A stretch of 64,000 nt of DNA, from the NCBI GenBank assembly GCA_037893225.1, contig JAZGUH010000446.1, positions 310,001-374,000 of the forward strand. The letters run 5' to 3'. This DNA is from Hippasteria phrygiana (Eukaryota; Echinodermata; Asteroidea; Valvatida; Goniasteridae). A program made the position numbers and the translations under genes. Shown here piece after piece: positions 1-11,224 of this stretch; within the stretch, counting starts at the first letter, position 1, and every line of letters starts with the position of its first letter. Below the pieces are notes generated by a model, which did not search any database, had not been told where the DNA came from, and saw nothing but the letters and a program-made list of their open reading frames with translations.

Positions 1-1
1 C

Positions 2-196
2 CGAAACCAACAAACAGTTGGATCAACAAGGACAGTCATCTATTTAAATCAAAACTTTCGACAAATTGCGACAAGAAGTGGACCAGTGGTTGAGTTTGTG
101 ATAAATGGCTGTGTGGATAATTCTACGTGTGGCCAGCGTGTTACGCACCGTGCATGGGGGCTGCTAGTTAGCCGGGCACACCGTTGTACGGCATAG
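2..196 (+). CDS. possible terminal exon of an unidentified gene
   Basis: An open frame runs from base 2 to a TAG at 194-196 and is followed 145 bases later by a perfect AATAAA, as expected for a last exon with a short 3' UTR. The translated end contains the motifs VVEFVINGCVDNSTCGQ and WGLLVSRAHRCTA. I do not recognise the protein. No acceptor can be seen because the window starts here, so this could be a chance frame of about 65 codons. Confidence 0.25.
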   Translation, partial: RNQQTVGSTRTVIYLNQNFRQIATRSGPVVEFVINGCVDNSTCGQRVTHRAWGLLVSRAHRCTA

Positions 197-340
197 AATA
201 CTTTATCGTACCTGTACCACAGCAGTTTGTGATATGGTGACCGCAAAAACAAGTCAGTTGCATATGTATTTTGTTTAGTTTACTGGTTTTGCTGATAAAT
301 AGTCATGCATGCTATTTTACTATGTTCATTCTTTGTTCTG

Positions 341-346
341 AATAAA
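341..346 (+). other. candidate polyadenylation signal AATAAA
   Basis: Perfect hexamer downstream of the TAG at 194-196. It fits a plus-strand transcript ending just after it. The rest of 197-537 shows no coding signal and is AT-rich. Confidence 0.35.
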
Positions 347-537
347 ACATTGCGATCCCAACTGAATGGATGCAACTCAATGCTGTGAACAAATTATAAA
401 ATACAAAAGGTCCTGACGTACATATTTTCTTGGGTATATGGACATTTTTATTCTATAAAATATAAAATATAAATTGCCCTGACGGACCTTTTCGCCACAA
501 GGGTTCTGATGAGAAACAACTAATTTATTTTATGTTG

Positions 538-1780
538 CCTAATAGAGAACTTTTAAATTTGGATAGTGACTCGTACTGTCTCTGTGAGCTTCTCAACTTG
601 TTCCATCCCAAGGTCCCTAGATATTGGAAGGTGCGTTTTCCTGCATTAGTCTTAGGAACAAATGACATGCATAATGAGCCGTTTGATAGCGACCGGGTGC
701 CAATTGAATGACATGGTACCTCAAAGCGAGAATTAAGATATTTCGGGTGTAATTTATTAACACATTTGTAAACTTCACACATTCTGTTATAATGCCAGCG
801 TAGAGGGAGAGCAGTCCATGAAAGGGCCTCATGAAGTTCGGCAATATGAGTCCTATAATAAGCATTGAGGATCAGTCTGGCAAGGCGATTGTGTAATTTG
901 ATAAGCTTCTCGGAATTACCGTTTGAACAACTAGACCACGCAACGCTACAGTAATCGAACAAAAGCAAGACCATGGCACAACCATGGAGGTAGGAAACTA
1001 AGCATTTTAAATATGGAAGGAGGGAGGCAAGGTCTGGCAGAACGTCGAAGAAATCCAATTTTATTGGAGATTTTCTTAGCGATGTAATCAATTTGTTCAG
1101 ACCAGGATAGACATTCGTCTAGCATTACCCCGAGGTACTTATATACTTTGACGCGCTCAATGACGTCACCATTCAAAGTGATTTGAATTTCCTCAAATTG
1201 AGATAATCGTCGGCGAGTACCAAGGAGCATGAACTTAGTTTTGCTAACGTTCAAAGTAAGCTTATGTTCATGTAACCACTTACTCACTTGCTCTAAGCCT
1301 GTATTTATGTCCTTGATAAATGCCGACGATGTACCGCTGAACATTATTATTGTATCATCTGCATACATATTTATTTTGCATTGAGGAATGGTTATACTTG
1401 TAGGAAGGGAGTTAATATAAATAGTAAAAAGCAAAGGCCCCAAGATCGAGCCTTGGGGAACTCCAACCCTAACACCGGCTACATTAGATAGAACACCGTC
1501 TATGTGTGTGGCTTGCATTCTTCCACTTAAGTACGATTCAAACCATGTAAGTTCTAGGCCCATGACTCGGCAGCTCTGCAATCTTGACAATACAATTTCA
1601 TGGTCAACTGTGTCAAACGCCTTTTTTAGGTCCAGAAAAATTGCACCTGTCACACTACCTAAATCCATGCCATGCAGAATAAAATCGGCAACATCTAGTA
1701 CTGTTGTCTGGGTCGAATGATGCGGTCTGAACCCCGATTGCTGATCTGCAAAGAAATTCTTCTTACCAAGATCATCTTGT
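538..1780 (-). mobile_element. 5'-truncated non-LTR retrotransposon, dead copy (left)
   Basis: Minus-strand reverse transcriptase remains. Motif A (FLDLKKAFDTVDHE), motif B (GVPQGSILGPLLF), motif C (YADD within MYADDTIIMFSG) and motif D (LTLNVSKTKFMLLG) are readable from about 1765 down to 946. The C-terminal part continues in another frame (525-1091), so the gene is frameshifted near 1000. The 5' end is cut within the RT domain, just before QQSGFRPHHST. The style is CR1/Jockey/Rex-like; I cannot assign the clade. Homology with the right-hand copy begins exactly at this 3' end. Confidence 0.85.
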
Positions 1781-3204
1781 CAGACTGTCCTCCCCTCCTG
1801 GTTATTATTACTTACCCTCTGTGCACAATGGACTGATCCATTAGGCTCCGCCCCCTTGAGGCATTGACAAATCACTGCCTATCAGTCATACATGTCAAAC
1901 TTTGATTGGACCATGGTCTCTGCTGTGATTGGTTAATATGTCAATGGGCGGAGCTCATTGGATTAGTCCATTGATACAGGTAAAAACTGCTTGCATCCAG
2001 TTCTGCAGGTCCGAGATGTACTACATGTTTTCAGTTGCTATTTTCGCCCATGTTTGATACCACAAGCCCGCAAAGTGTAAATAATTGTGACCCGCTCTGG
2101 AAAAAGGTATTGTATGTTTAAAAAGCCGGCAATTTATGCTTTCATTTGGTACATGATAGAGCTCCAAAGCCCTTTCCGTTCTGGAGATATCGCGTTTTTG
2201 CATATTAATTAGTTCTATGGAGTTCAAATTGCACAACAAAGAAAACAGGCTTTGAAATAGCTAGTTCTAATACAATGCAATGGAACAATGCACTCTAAAA
2301 AGGGTATTTTTTCACTTTATTCACTGAAATCTACATTGTTGTGCACCAAACCTGAAACTTTAGATATTTAAGATGTCATTAAAGACAAAAACAAAAAATG
2401 AATTTTGACGAAAAATTTCACCCTCTCAACGTTGTAACTCGACGTTTCAGACAGTATGCTCTGTCCGAACGTCGAGTTACACACTCACCCGGTTCTTTTC
2501 AGAACCACACTTCTTCCTAGAAGAGATTTATTTCACATGCAAAGCTTCAAATCGTATTTATCAGATGAAGTTATAATATTGCCCAAAGTTCCAGCCTCCC
2601 TGTTTTAGTTGTAGGATATTGCAGATTTTTGTAAAATTTCTCTAAATGAAGCAAATTATGAATCACTAGTGGACGCAGACTGAGATGATGAAGCTTGCAA
2701 GGCTGTAAAAGAAATACTTGGATCATAAAATCTGGTGAAATTCAGCATGCAGAGTGTAATAATGATAAAGCTTACGCCATGTTATTGCTACGAATCATTT
2801 AATTGTGATCAGCTTCCTAATTTGCCTGATGACTGAATTCAAATGCACATTTTTCAGGCACCAGGGTTTTGTCTTTGTGATACTGGTTATTGACTTTTCT
2901 GTAGTCCGTCTGAATTTTTTTTTTTTTTTTGGGGGGGTCCCTACTTGGTTATGAAAGCAGATCAAGTTTCATTCTCAAAATTAGTCATTTTCTCCGGTGA
3001 CGTCATTAATTTATTTTCAAACTTGTCCCTATGCCAACTTTATTTATATTTTAATACCGAAAACAATCCAATAATGGAATAAATAGATATAGCTGCAAGT
3101 TATCGATTGCTGTGTCGTTTATTTCCTTCATTGTGTGGATTTTCTTTTATTCGTCAAACAATCTACAAGGGAAACTGACCAGGTAAATTTGAATACATTT
3201 TCAA
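1781..3204. other. noncoding spacer, left block
   Basis: No supportable gene. The stretch is shared with 36187-38780 apart from indels. It holds the empty TTAA target (2368-2371) that is occupied in the right block by a 1.5-kb transposon, a hairpin at 2433-2481, and about 350 bases (2480-2830) missing from the right block. A T-run followed by a G-run lies near 2918-2938. Confidence 0.6.
2433..2481. repeat. short hairpin
   Basis: TGTAACTCGACGTT and its reverse complement AACGTCGAGTTACA flank GACAG..CTGTC, making an almost perfect stem of about 19 bp. The right block keeps only the left arm (near 38394-38430), so an indel removed the other arm there. Confidence 0.6.
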
Positions 3205-3290
3205 AGTGAACCGTACCGGAGGTCGCGGGTTCAAATCCCACTCCTGCCAGTTTCTTTGTTTACTTTGAAAATGTATTTTCTTTTATATTA
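3205..3290 (+). repeat. tRNA-like SINE fragment
   Basis: Contains a tRNA-like T-arm with a B box (GGTTCAAATCC) and a CCA-like end, followed by a tail TTTCTTTGTTTACTTTGAAAA. The same tail follows the tRNA-like sequence at 31368-31470. The right block lacks the tRNA part at the matching place (near 38805-38860). It is interpreted as a partial SINE, not a tRNA gene. Confidence 0.5.
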
Positions 3291-3454
3291 AAGTGTCTGA
3301 CGAGAATTGTGGTGGAAGCTATAGACAATTTAAAGAATGTACTCTGAGTTTCACCCCGATAAAGATTTTTCTTAAATTTATATTGCTATTTTGCTAGAAT
3401 GCAATTGTGCACTTTTGGACGAGACTTCAAACGAAAACCCAACAACGTTTATAA

Positions 3455-3760
3455 GGTGGCATGGGTGGCTTATGCGTAAAGCGTTCGCCTCTCACCAATG
3501 TGGCCCGGGTTCGATTCCCGGCTCGGACCATATGTAAGTAGAGTTGTGCATTGGTTCTCTCCTGTGCCACGAGGATTTTTCTCCGGGTCCTCCGGCTTTC
3601 CTCCCTCCGTAAAAATCAAACACTTTCGATCTCTGGCTGTGCTCCGTGTTCATATATGGGTCGATGTGGCCTGCAGGGTCGATGGGGCGCCGTAATTACT
3701 CGACACCCCAGCTGCGAGTAAGGATGATTAGCCTCCCAAATTATACAAATTATTAAAAGA
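3455..3760 (+). mobile_element. tRNA-derived SINE (left copy)
   Basis: Begins with a tRNA-like head containing an A-box-like TGGCTTATGCG and a perfect B box GGTTCGATTCC at 3508-3518. A conserved body with the phrase CTCCGGGTCCTCCGGCTTTCC follows. Such a head plus body is typical of tRNA-derived SINEs in invertebrates; the body resembles widespread SINE central domains, but I cannot name the family. A second copy lies at 39048-39355 and belongs to the same block duplication. Confidence 0.7.
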
Positions 3761-4856
3761 ATAAAAGCCTTCTGGAGGGTTGCAGACGACCAAAATGAGT
3801 CTGAAATGTTTTGTTTTCGTTAAAATAAAACGTGCTAAAATACTTAAAAGAACAAAAACTTTATGAAAAGCACGGACGGTATATCTTTTATGACAAAATG
3901 TGAACGATTACCAGAACTGGCTGATAATTTTTGAACTGAAAAATTACGATGCAAAACATCCACTACTTCCGATCGTACAAAAGCACGGACACGGCATCTT
4001 CCAAAAAACAATCAGGGTTGCAGTACCCCTAATTTTCAAAGTTAAAATAATTCAATATTCACTGAGAGTATGAAATTTATAATGATCGTTTTGGGATACG
4101 TTTATAGTGGTTTCTGGAAATTCTGGTTTGTAGTCTATATAAGGTCGTAGTAGACTACAGTATTTGAATGATTCATTATGAGACAGCAAGCAAAAAATTG
4201 ATATCTGTGGCTGGATATTGAAGTAAATTATGACAAACTCGATGGCCGAATTGTGCACCATCTCCTCGACGAGGCATCGTCATGCCAACCCCGAGTGACA
4301 TCGAAAACATCGTCTTCACAGATCAGTTTTCAAAGGCCGTGAGGAAATCAAGTGGAATATCGTCAATTTGCACCAGTACCATATAGCCTGGAGTTCCATA
4401 TATTTTATTACATACATAATGTTATGTATGTAAACTGTACTAGGCTGTATATCGTTGAAACATGGAAAACATTTTGGAAAAGTGCAAATTAGAGGATAAT
4501 TATTAATTCTAGCTCATTTAAGTCAAGCTGCCAGCACAATCTGATGTACCTGGCTAAAAATAGACATCTGCGATAACAGGCAGGTAGATTTTTATTTTCA
4601 ATTCAAATTTAAGGACGACACAGTAGCGTAGGCCGTACCCGGGGGGGGGGGGGGGGGGGTTCAAACGGGATGGACTTTTAAAATCTAAATCGGGACGCTT
4701 ATAGAAGCAAAATCAGGATGGTTAAAATGAGTTTAACTGGAAAAAAATATATTTTGCAACGGGCAAACAAAACCCTGGCAACGCGCCTGGTACGTCAACA
4801 ATTTCCCCTAATTATTTCTTACCCGTTTCCAGAGTTTGTATTTCTCGGTGTACAAT
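3761..4856. other. noncoding spacer with poly-G tract
   Basis: No gene is supported. It contains a 19-base G run at 4641-4659, much shorter in the right block, and the empty site AATTGTGCA (4249-4257) for the 120-bp element found at 39836-39955. Confidence 0.6.
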
Positions 4857-5089
4857 AGACCGATCCGGCCTGTCAATCAAACAGCGAGCATTGACCAATA
4901 GGATTACCACTTTTGGTTAGCAACAGTTGCTACAGGCGTGGTCCGCCATTAGCTCGGTCAAGCTCGGTCAAACTTTGTCACATGCGCTGTGAAAAGTGTA
5001 CACAAACAAATGTGTTTGGTGCGGCCGGGCACCGTATTTTTTCAATAAAAGTGCGGCTGTAGCCTAGGTGTTTATATTTAATATAAGAA

Positions 5090-5481
5090 ATGGTAAAAAT
5101 ATGCTGTCATGGCATATGTAAATCAGACACCAGGTACTCAGATCAGGACACAAAGTCGTACTTTCCCAATACGTCCGAGGACAATACGTCCGAGGACAAT
5201 TCCTATTGTTCCTTTAATATAACCAACCCCCATAGACTAAGCACGTATCCTTACGTTCGAGGACCGATTTCAACAAAAGACTCTACGTTCGAGGACTGAA
5301 AGGTTTCTTTGTGTTTCCTTTCTTCTCTTGTCCTCGGAGATATATACAGTGCACGTACATCGTTTTCTTCCCGTTTCCAAAACCAAAAACAAATTTGGAA
5401 AAATGTTTGAGATGGATTAAAGCGTGTGGTCGGCCGCATTCCGATCTGAATGTCAAGAAGGGCAAGTACGTATGCTCTGAG
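5090..5481 (+). CDS. THAP-type zinc finger, two exons (partial gene)
   Basis: Exon 1 (5090-5133) starts MVKICCHGICKS. The donor is CCAG/GTACTC, and the acceptor after a long pyrimidine tract is at 5338-5339. Exon 2 (5340-5481) continues in frame with VFFPFPKPK, LRWIKACGRPHSDL and ends at CSE just before a donor GTAGGA. This is the THAP pattern: C-x4-C, an invariant W and a final C that should be followed by EHF from a next exon. THAP domains bind DNA and occur in P-type transposases and many host-domesticated proteins. No third exon is visible and the element ends 0.7 kb on, so the gene is a fragment. Confidence 0.7.
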
Positions 5482-5777
5482 GTAGGATTCGCAGTTAACA
5501 TGTTTAATATTCTGTACATGAATAGGAGATGGAAAGTGTAAAGGCCCCTACATGTAATTGTCATCGATTGAATATATCAAAAGGAAATAAAAGAACTATT
5601 TATAGGAAAGCTTTATAACTTTGACCTGGTGCCCCCTTTTGCTGGTTGTAGCTAGACCTGTTCTGTGTCGAGCCTCGAGGGTACTGGTTAAGAGTCTTCT
5701 TTAATATTAGACTATGATAACTATAATTCAATTGCGTCGTAACATCCGCGGTTTATTTTATTCCAATACTAACTTAC

Positions 5778-6127
5778 CCAGCAACACAGCTAGGGCCTAT
5801 ATCTACTTGTACTTTCTGCAACGGCGGGTCTCTCTTCCTCATGCTTCGATAACATTTCCCCGCAACAGCAACTTGACAATCCTTCATGACTTCACAAATG
5901 ACTTTATGTACATACCCCTCCTTAAAATAATAGTAACCCTTAACTTTCGCCCGCTTGCTAAGTTTGTCCCCGCCTAAAGAAATTAAATCCACCGCCTTTG
6001 GCAGACTGTACCGAGTCGCGTCGTCGATGTATTTGTCCGGGTCGCCGTGCGTTACATACACGTAATGTTTGTGTACTTCATCAACGTAAAGCTTGACCGA
6101 GGTAATGGCGTCGCCATGCCGTTGCTA
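5778..6127 (-). CDS. fragment resembling SWIM/YqaJ-type proteins
   Basis: The minus-strand frame contains GYYYFKEGYVHKV, KCYRSMRKRDPP and ends in SCVAG at a donor (GTAAGT at 5777 downward). In many invertebrate proteins a GYVH..., C-x-S-M-K/R... module leads into a SWIM zinc finger (C-x-C-VAG...C-x-H), often with a YqaJ nuclease domain. The exon stops at the first part of that finger. This is pattern recall, not a search. It converges with the THAP exons, so they are not parts of one collinear gene. Confidence 0.45.
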
Positions 6128-6504
6128 AGGAGGGCGCGGCTTATGGTCAAATCCGGATCGGTCTATTTCACGGTGATTGTACCAGAGACAAAGTGAAAAC
6201 AATTTGTCTGACGCAATAGTCCAAAACCAGGTTTTTCGTCAACTAAAATGCAGAATTTGAGGTATACTATAAATTACACGAAATGGGATAAGTCGTATGA
6301 TTCTATTCTCTCATCCCATGTGCCTCAAGTTATCTCTTGCGCATGCAATCGGATGTTTTTCTTGTTCTTTTGTTTTATGGGTATCGCCCAACACAAGGTC
6401 AAAAGGTCACTCAAGGTGTGGGCTACAAAAGACAAGAAAAGACAGAAATCACAGGGATAGAAGGTATCTATTCACATTTCGTTTGAATTGTGAAATAATT
6501 ATAG

Positions 6505-6699
6505 GTGGAAGGGAAGCAGGTTACATGTAAAGGAGTTCCAAAGAGAGGCAGTATGAGGGGGAAAACTCGAACTTATCTCAAAGTACTAGCCTTTGGATCA
6601 ACAACAGCGGAAGGTTATGAAGAGAAAGCCAGGCGAGAAGAGTGCCTGAAAGTGTGGACGGGGGAAGATGGTGAAAAGCTACTGAAACACCTTACATAG
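6505..6699 (+). CDS. small conserved open frame, unknown
   Basis: A 64-codon frame (with AFGSTTAEGYEEKARR and ECLKVWTGEDGEKLLKHL) ends with TAG. The right block has the same frame at 40846-41040 with a few substitutions (for example E to K and E to D). It could be an exon remnant; no promoter or splice context is convincing. Unrecognised. Confidence 0.2.
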   Translation: MEGKQVTCKGVPKRGSMRGKTRTYLKVLAFGSTTAEGYEEKARREECLKVWTGEDGEKLLKHLT

Positions 6700-6887
6700 T
6701 GAGGATTTATATCCGCCTACTTTTGCAATTAGGACTGAAATGTATACTCGCTAATTTTGTGGTCGGTTGTCATAGTGACATTGTCGACGGTATTACGTAG
6801 GAGAGTGCACCAAATTCACTGAAAAGGCCATACAATATTAACACACGGATGGAAATTGATATACATTATACAACATAAGCCTCGTAC

Positions 6888-7245
6888 TACGGAGCTCTAT
6901 AAGTGCCAACCCAAATGTTGAGATCCTGACATATTTTGTCTCCGCAGGTTGACGACATGTTACAGTAAGATGACGACATATGATAACAGGAAGACGACAC
7001 CCTGAGTTAATTTATCACGGGATGACAACATCATAAAAATAGGATGCCGACATCCAGAGATAATTATTCAGCATGTCGTAATGCCGTGATAAATTGTCTG
7101 AGTATGTCGTCATCCTAATATTGTGGGATATCGTCATCCCGTGATAAGTTATCGCAGGATGTCGTCATCTGACCTGTAATGTCGTCCTGAGATCAAAGCA
7201 ATGGCAGGATCTCAACAAGTCGGATGGCACTTCAGGGGCTTCGTA
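6888..7245. mobile_element. fold-back element with GACGACAT subrepeats (left)
   Basis: The ends are inverted: TACGGAGC..AAGTGCCA..TGTTGAGATCCTG on the left and the reverse complement on the right. Between them the left half carries repeated GATGACGACAT-like units and the right half repeated ATGTCGTCATC-like units, so the element folds back on itself. The right-block copy (41235-41711) is about 120 bases longer because it has more internal units. Confidence 0.7.
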
Positions 7246-7585
7246 TCTTCCCGCATGGTTTAGGTTGATTAATTAGTTAGTTCTTCAAGTAGATGGCATT
7301 GTTGGCCCAATGCCGTCACAGCGCCGGTGTGAGCACATAGGCCTAGGCCCTAATGAATTCTTAATTGGTCTGGCATCAAGGGCAAATAACTCGCAAATGA
7401 ATGGTCTCTATTTCTCATTATGAGCTTTTCACAAAACTGCAGTAAAAAAAATCAATAAATAAATAAACGTTTGACGCTTGACACCGTAGTGCAGTACCAA
7501 TGGAAACGCCACAGTTCGTTAGGACGCAATTCCCGTATAATGGAGGTTGTCATGCATGATCTCTCCGCTAACTTGAGTCCATTGG

Positions 7586-7592
7586 TATAAAA
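7586..7592 (+). promoter_or_regulatory. TATA box of gene copy 1
   Basis: TATAAAA lies 40 bases before the start codon at 7632, which places initiation just upstream of the ATG. The same box is kept in gene copy 3. Confidence 0.65.
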
Positions 7593-7631
7593 CAATCCCG
7601 AGTAAAACTGTCGCAACATTTCGCACGCAGA

Positions 7632-8127
7632 ATGTACGCAGCTACATCATCTCCTGGGTGGACACGTTTGCCGAAAATGCTGGGAATCGCTCTCATGGCG
7701 TCTGTCGCCTTGGTCCTGTTGGACTCACACACGGCTAAAGGTAAAACCCTCTTCTTCTTTTTTCATCCTATATCAAAATTCAAAATAAATAAATGAATTA
7801 ATAAAGTTAGGAAGGCATGAGGATTCGTTCGTAGTGGAAACTTTCTCAAAAGCTAAACGACATGAACATACATTTTCAAGGCTAGAAAAATAGGACACAG
7901 ATGAAAGGAGGGCAAAATGGGTCAAATTGAAATGCTTCAAGGCAGATGTGGAGGGTTTGGGCCTACCCCTCCCTTGCTGTGTTTTGTTTCGTTTTTGCTA
8001 ATATATTTCTTTGTTTCTGATTTTTCATTTTTCTTTCGTCTGTCGCCACTCATGAGAACGCCTATCGTTATAGGCGTCGTACGCCGGTGACAGGTACTCA
8101 CTTAACAATTATATAATCCTGCTATGG

Positions 8128-8159
<32 letters not shown>

Positions 8160-11100
8160 CTCAAACCCAATTCTGGGTGCATCATTGGTCAGTCAGCATG
8201 AAACAAATTACACTAATATCCCTTCCGTTGCTTTTCTTGTCATAAAGCGATGTACTGCACAATCGGCCAGCAGCCGGACCCAGAGTCCGACTACAAGTTA
8301 CGCTGGATGATCCCGGTAGAAGATCCCTGTCAGTGCACCGAGGTTCGAGTTGGCGGAATGGGCACTGAAAGTCATTACAGACCCTCCAAGGCGACCTACT
8401 TTGACTCTTTTCTGCAGAGCAATGATCCATCAAAGATTCGGAATTGGCTGGATTGTCCTACTAGTGAGTACAATATAAAGAGGGTTCTTTTCAGCGTTTG
8501 CTATGATTGTGGCAGAGCTTCCTTTTCACGGATCTGATTAGAGGTGACGAAATAGGAAAAAGGGTGTGTTTGTCTGTAACAGTAATCAAATAATGCGTTA
8601 TGGTAAGACAACATCAACTACAACAAAACACATTGCAAAATGCTCGGCTCAACATGATTCAACACTGTTTGGTGCAACATTTAAATATTGAATCTGCTTC
8701 GTTTTGAAACCTATAGAGCTGTGATTTTTCACTCATTCCTTGTCCACTGCACCCTCAACTTAATGTCGGTAACCACCTTCTTTTAATTGTCAAAGTGCGC
8801 CCCCCCCCCCCCCCCCCCCCCCACTCAACAAAAGAGAAAACCGACCGGCGACCTCCGGAATACCGTACCGGGGCTCTACTAAAGAAGCTATCTTGGGCTT
8901 TGTTTGTGGCCTCCTAATTTATCAGTATCGTTGTTCTCCCCACCCCCCCCCCCCCCCGGGTGGGGGAGGGGTGCTTAAACCTAGTCTGGACTTTCACATT
9001 GTGTTACTCTGTTTAATACATGTAAAGAGCGTCCGTGTGTAAATGGCACAGCGCAGAATCCAGCCAACTTGTGCAGTGAGATATACAATGAGTGTGATCG
9101 TCCAAGCAGTGGTCTGTACTTCTTGCAGGGAAACGGGACCACAAGGGTAAGCTTGTTGGTTTTTTACAGAGCTACTTACAACAGACAAGTTTCGCTTAGC
9201 AAACCCAAATGCTGTAAATGCTTCTGGCTGGTGTTCGGTTGATTTCGTGCTTAGCAGGAACATTTGATGGGTTTTCATGAAATCGTGATGAACACCTGCA
9301 GATTTCGATTTTTTGTGTCCTTTTTGCAATGAATATTGGAAGGACTATCCCCGGCTATTTCCAGCATTTTCTTTCCTCCCTCCGGCAGGAGGTACACTGT
9401 GAAATGCCTGGTGGGTGGGCCCGCTTTGGGAAGGGTAACATGCAGTCGGCTTGGAACTACACATATGAGGATCTGAAAGAGGTCCATCTGAGTATCATTT
9501 CAGAGGCTGACATCGACGTCATCAAGGAGCTCTCCTTCAGTGACTTCAAGATCCACACCGATGTGGAGTTCTTCTTGCAGGCCGACGATTCTTTCAATCC
9601 CTCCATCGTGAAGGTGATGTACCTGCCGTCACTCCTAGTCGAGTCTCTCAGCATTGGAAGTGGTCTTGACCATACTGCTTTGGTGTTCAACACTGAAGGT
9701 GGGATTTGTTTTTAAAAGCAGTACAAGTTTATGTCCATTCTTAATTCCATGGGCTGGGCGCATAAGGCGTTATTTTATGAAATGTATCTATTTCATTTCT
9801 TTACATAGGATATTCCCAAACAGAAACCGGTTTCAATTGATGCCCTGCATATTACGAACTCGGCCTATACATGCAGATACACAATAAAATCACAATTATA
9901 GAATACACATGAAAATGAAATAATGCGTCATAACAAGAATCATACAGAATCGTTAATGAAACTCTGAATTAAACATACATTCGGATCATTAAAATAGCAA
10001 CAGGTGCGGCTGGAGCGTCGAGGATACTGCATACGTTCGAATGACTCGAAAGCAGAAGCCTTTAACTCGACCTCTTCCATGTGATTTCAATGTTTACTGT
10101 ATTCTTACCAAAAGTTTGTATAATTAAAATAGATAATGAATATTGTACGTGAGCATTCCTATAGTTAGGAAATAACATTGGCAGAGGTGACAACATAGTT
10201 GCTGACAGTGTTTATACTTCGCAGTATTCAACACATATACATGAAATAGCAAACCTGTTTTTCACGAGAAAATAGTGAAAAACCGTTCCGTTTTAAAAGT
10301 AGTATACACGATTGGCTTTTGCTGTAATTTTGAGAAATAAATTAATTTGGCGGTTATAGCGTGCTAGCAAATACTGTATCGAACACTGACCTGTTTCATG
10401 TTTTGTGTGCATATATAGTTGCTGGGAAAAACCGTAGTCTGCGTAGAGATACAAATTCTGTTCCAGTATAGTCTGGTTCCCTGACCATACTTTAGACAAA
10501 ACGAAGCAACTTATAGATGTCAGGGAATTATCAGGTCGGGGAACTAGACTATTTCCAACGATTGTTACGCGTAACAATCGTTAGAAAACGATATAAATTT
10601 CAACTTTTCTTGAAAACGACAGCACACCAGGTGCTATCATTTCACAGGATGATTGAGACTGCAAACTTACAGTCTCTGAGTAAGGTATTTCGTAATAATT
10701 CAGTAAAAACAAATTGGAGGATTACCCATCGTGTACACTACATTTAAAAGTGATTTTGTGCGCGTTCATATTATGCGCATATTTCCATTTTTGAAATTAA
10801 GATAAGCCGCAGCATTTTGAGAGGTCTTTAGATTTTGGGAGGTTTCTCGAAGATAATGGCATTTCAGATGTAAATATTTCACAGGAGATTTGGTACTGGT
10901 ACAAGCTTTCAGATTGAAAGTAATCATTTTTTGTTGATCATTACCAAAGATAAATCATACCTTTAATTCCCTAATGCTTTCTGAAAATTCATGACTCTTT
11001 TTCAAATTGATTTCCAAGGAGATCGGCTTCTTTGCAACGGCGGGCGCACCAGCCGATGCGGCGGGGACAACCTGCCACCGAAAGACGGTTCCTCAAATCG

Positions 11101-11224
11101 CCTGGCAATCACGTCCGCTTTCTTTGGACCGCGGGCAGACGGAGCTGTTACCAATAACGCCGGGCAGTGGCATCGCAATCGGTACACCTGGTCTGGGTCG
11201 TTTTATTACATTCTGGCCAAGTAG
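7632..11224 (+). CDS. secreted cysteine-rich protein, array copy 1 (intact)
   Basis: Five exons: 7632-7740, 8248-8463, 9028-9146, 9389-9698, 11019-11224, giving 319 residues with GT/AG at every junction. Residues 1-36 form a signal peptide; Met16, followed by LGIALMASVALVLL, is an alternative start. Exon 2 encodes Cys40, 64, 66 and 106. Exon 3 encodes Cys112, 124 and 131 and NGT sequons at Asn114 and Asn144. Exons 3-4 join as SGLYFLQGNGTTR then EVHCEMPGGWARF, which resembles the start of a fibrinogen-related domain (SGxY...VxCxM..GGW). Exon 5 ends WHRNRYTWSGSFYYILAK. The family is not recognised with certainty. A secreted lectin-like or venom/immune role is only a guess. Confidence 0.8.
8129..8159. 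repeat. poly-G tract in intron 1
   Basis: 31 consecutive G. The same site in copy 3 (42609-42632) has 24. Length may vary or be uncertain in the assembly. Confidence 0.9.
8800..8822. repeat. poly-C tract in intron 2
   Basis: 23 consecutive C. Copy 3 has 16 (43267-43282) and copy 4 only 7 near 51755. A second C-run lies near 8942-8957. Confidence 0.9.
10557..10582. repeat. perfect palindrome in intron 4
   Basis: A 26-base perfect palindrome centred on TTACGCGTAA, arms AACGATTG..CAATCGTT. It sits in the middle of a roughly 450-bp repeat (about 10300-10745) with inverted ends (TACACGATTGG...). The repeat lies in intron 4 of copies 1, 3 and 4. An inverted relative of its right part lies at 46017-46210. 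The palindrome is decayed in copy 3. Confidence 0.7.

Larger units (their letters stand above)
4857..6164. mobile_element. 1.3-kb inverted-repeat transposon carrying THAP and SWIM/YqaJ-type fragments
   Basis: The ends are inverted copies of AGACCGATCCGG, and subterminal stretches match again (CGCCATTA then CTCGGTCAAGCT). The right block has the uninterrupted sequence at 40501-40515, so the element is a clean insertion. The only target duplication is a 2-bp AT (4855-4856 and 6165-6166; single AT at 40507-40508). Inside, a THAP domain is encoded on + (5090-5481) and a SWIM-associated protein fragment on - (5778-about 6127). No complete transposase is present, so it is probably non-autonomous. 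Confidence 0.8.

Noticed and set aside
3455..3531. Candidate tRNA gene with perfect B box
   Set aside because: No proper acceptor stem; it is continuous with a SINE body and duplicated with it.
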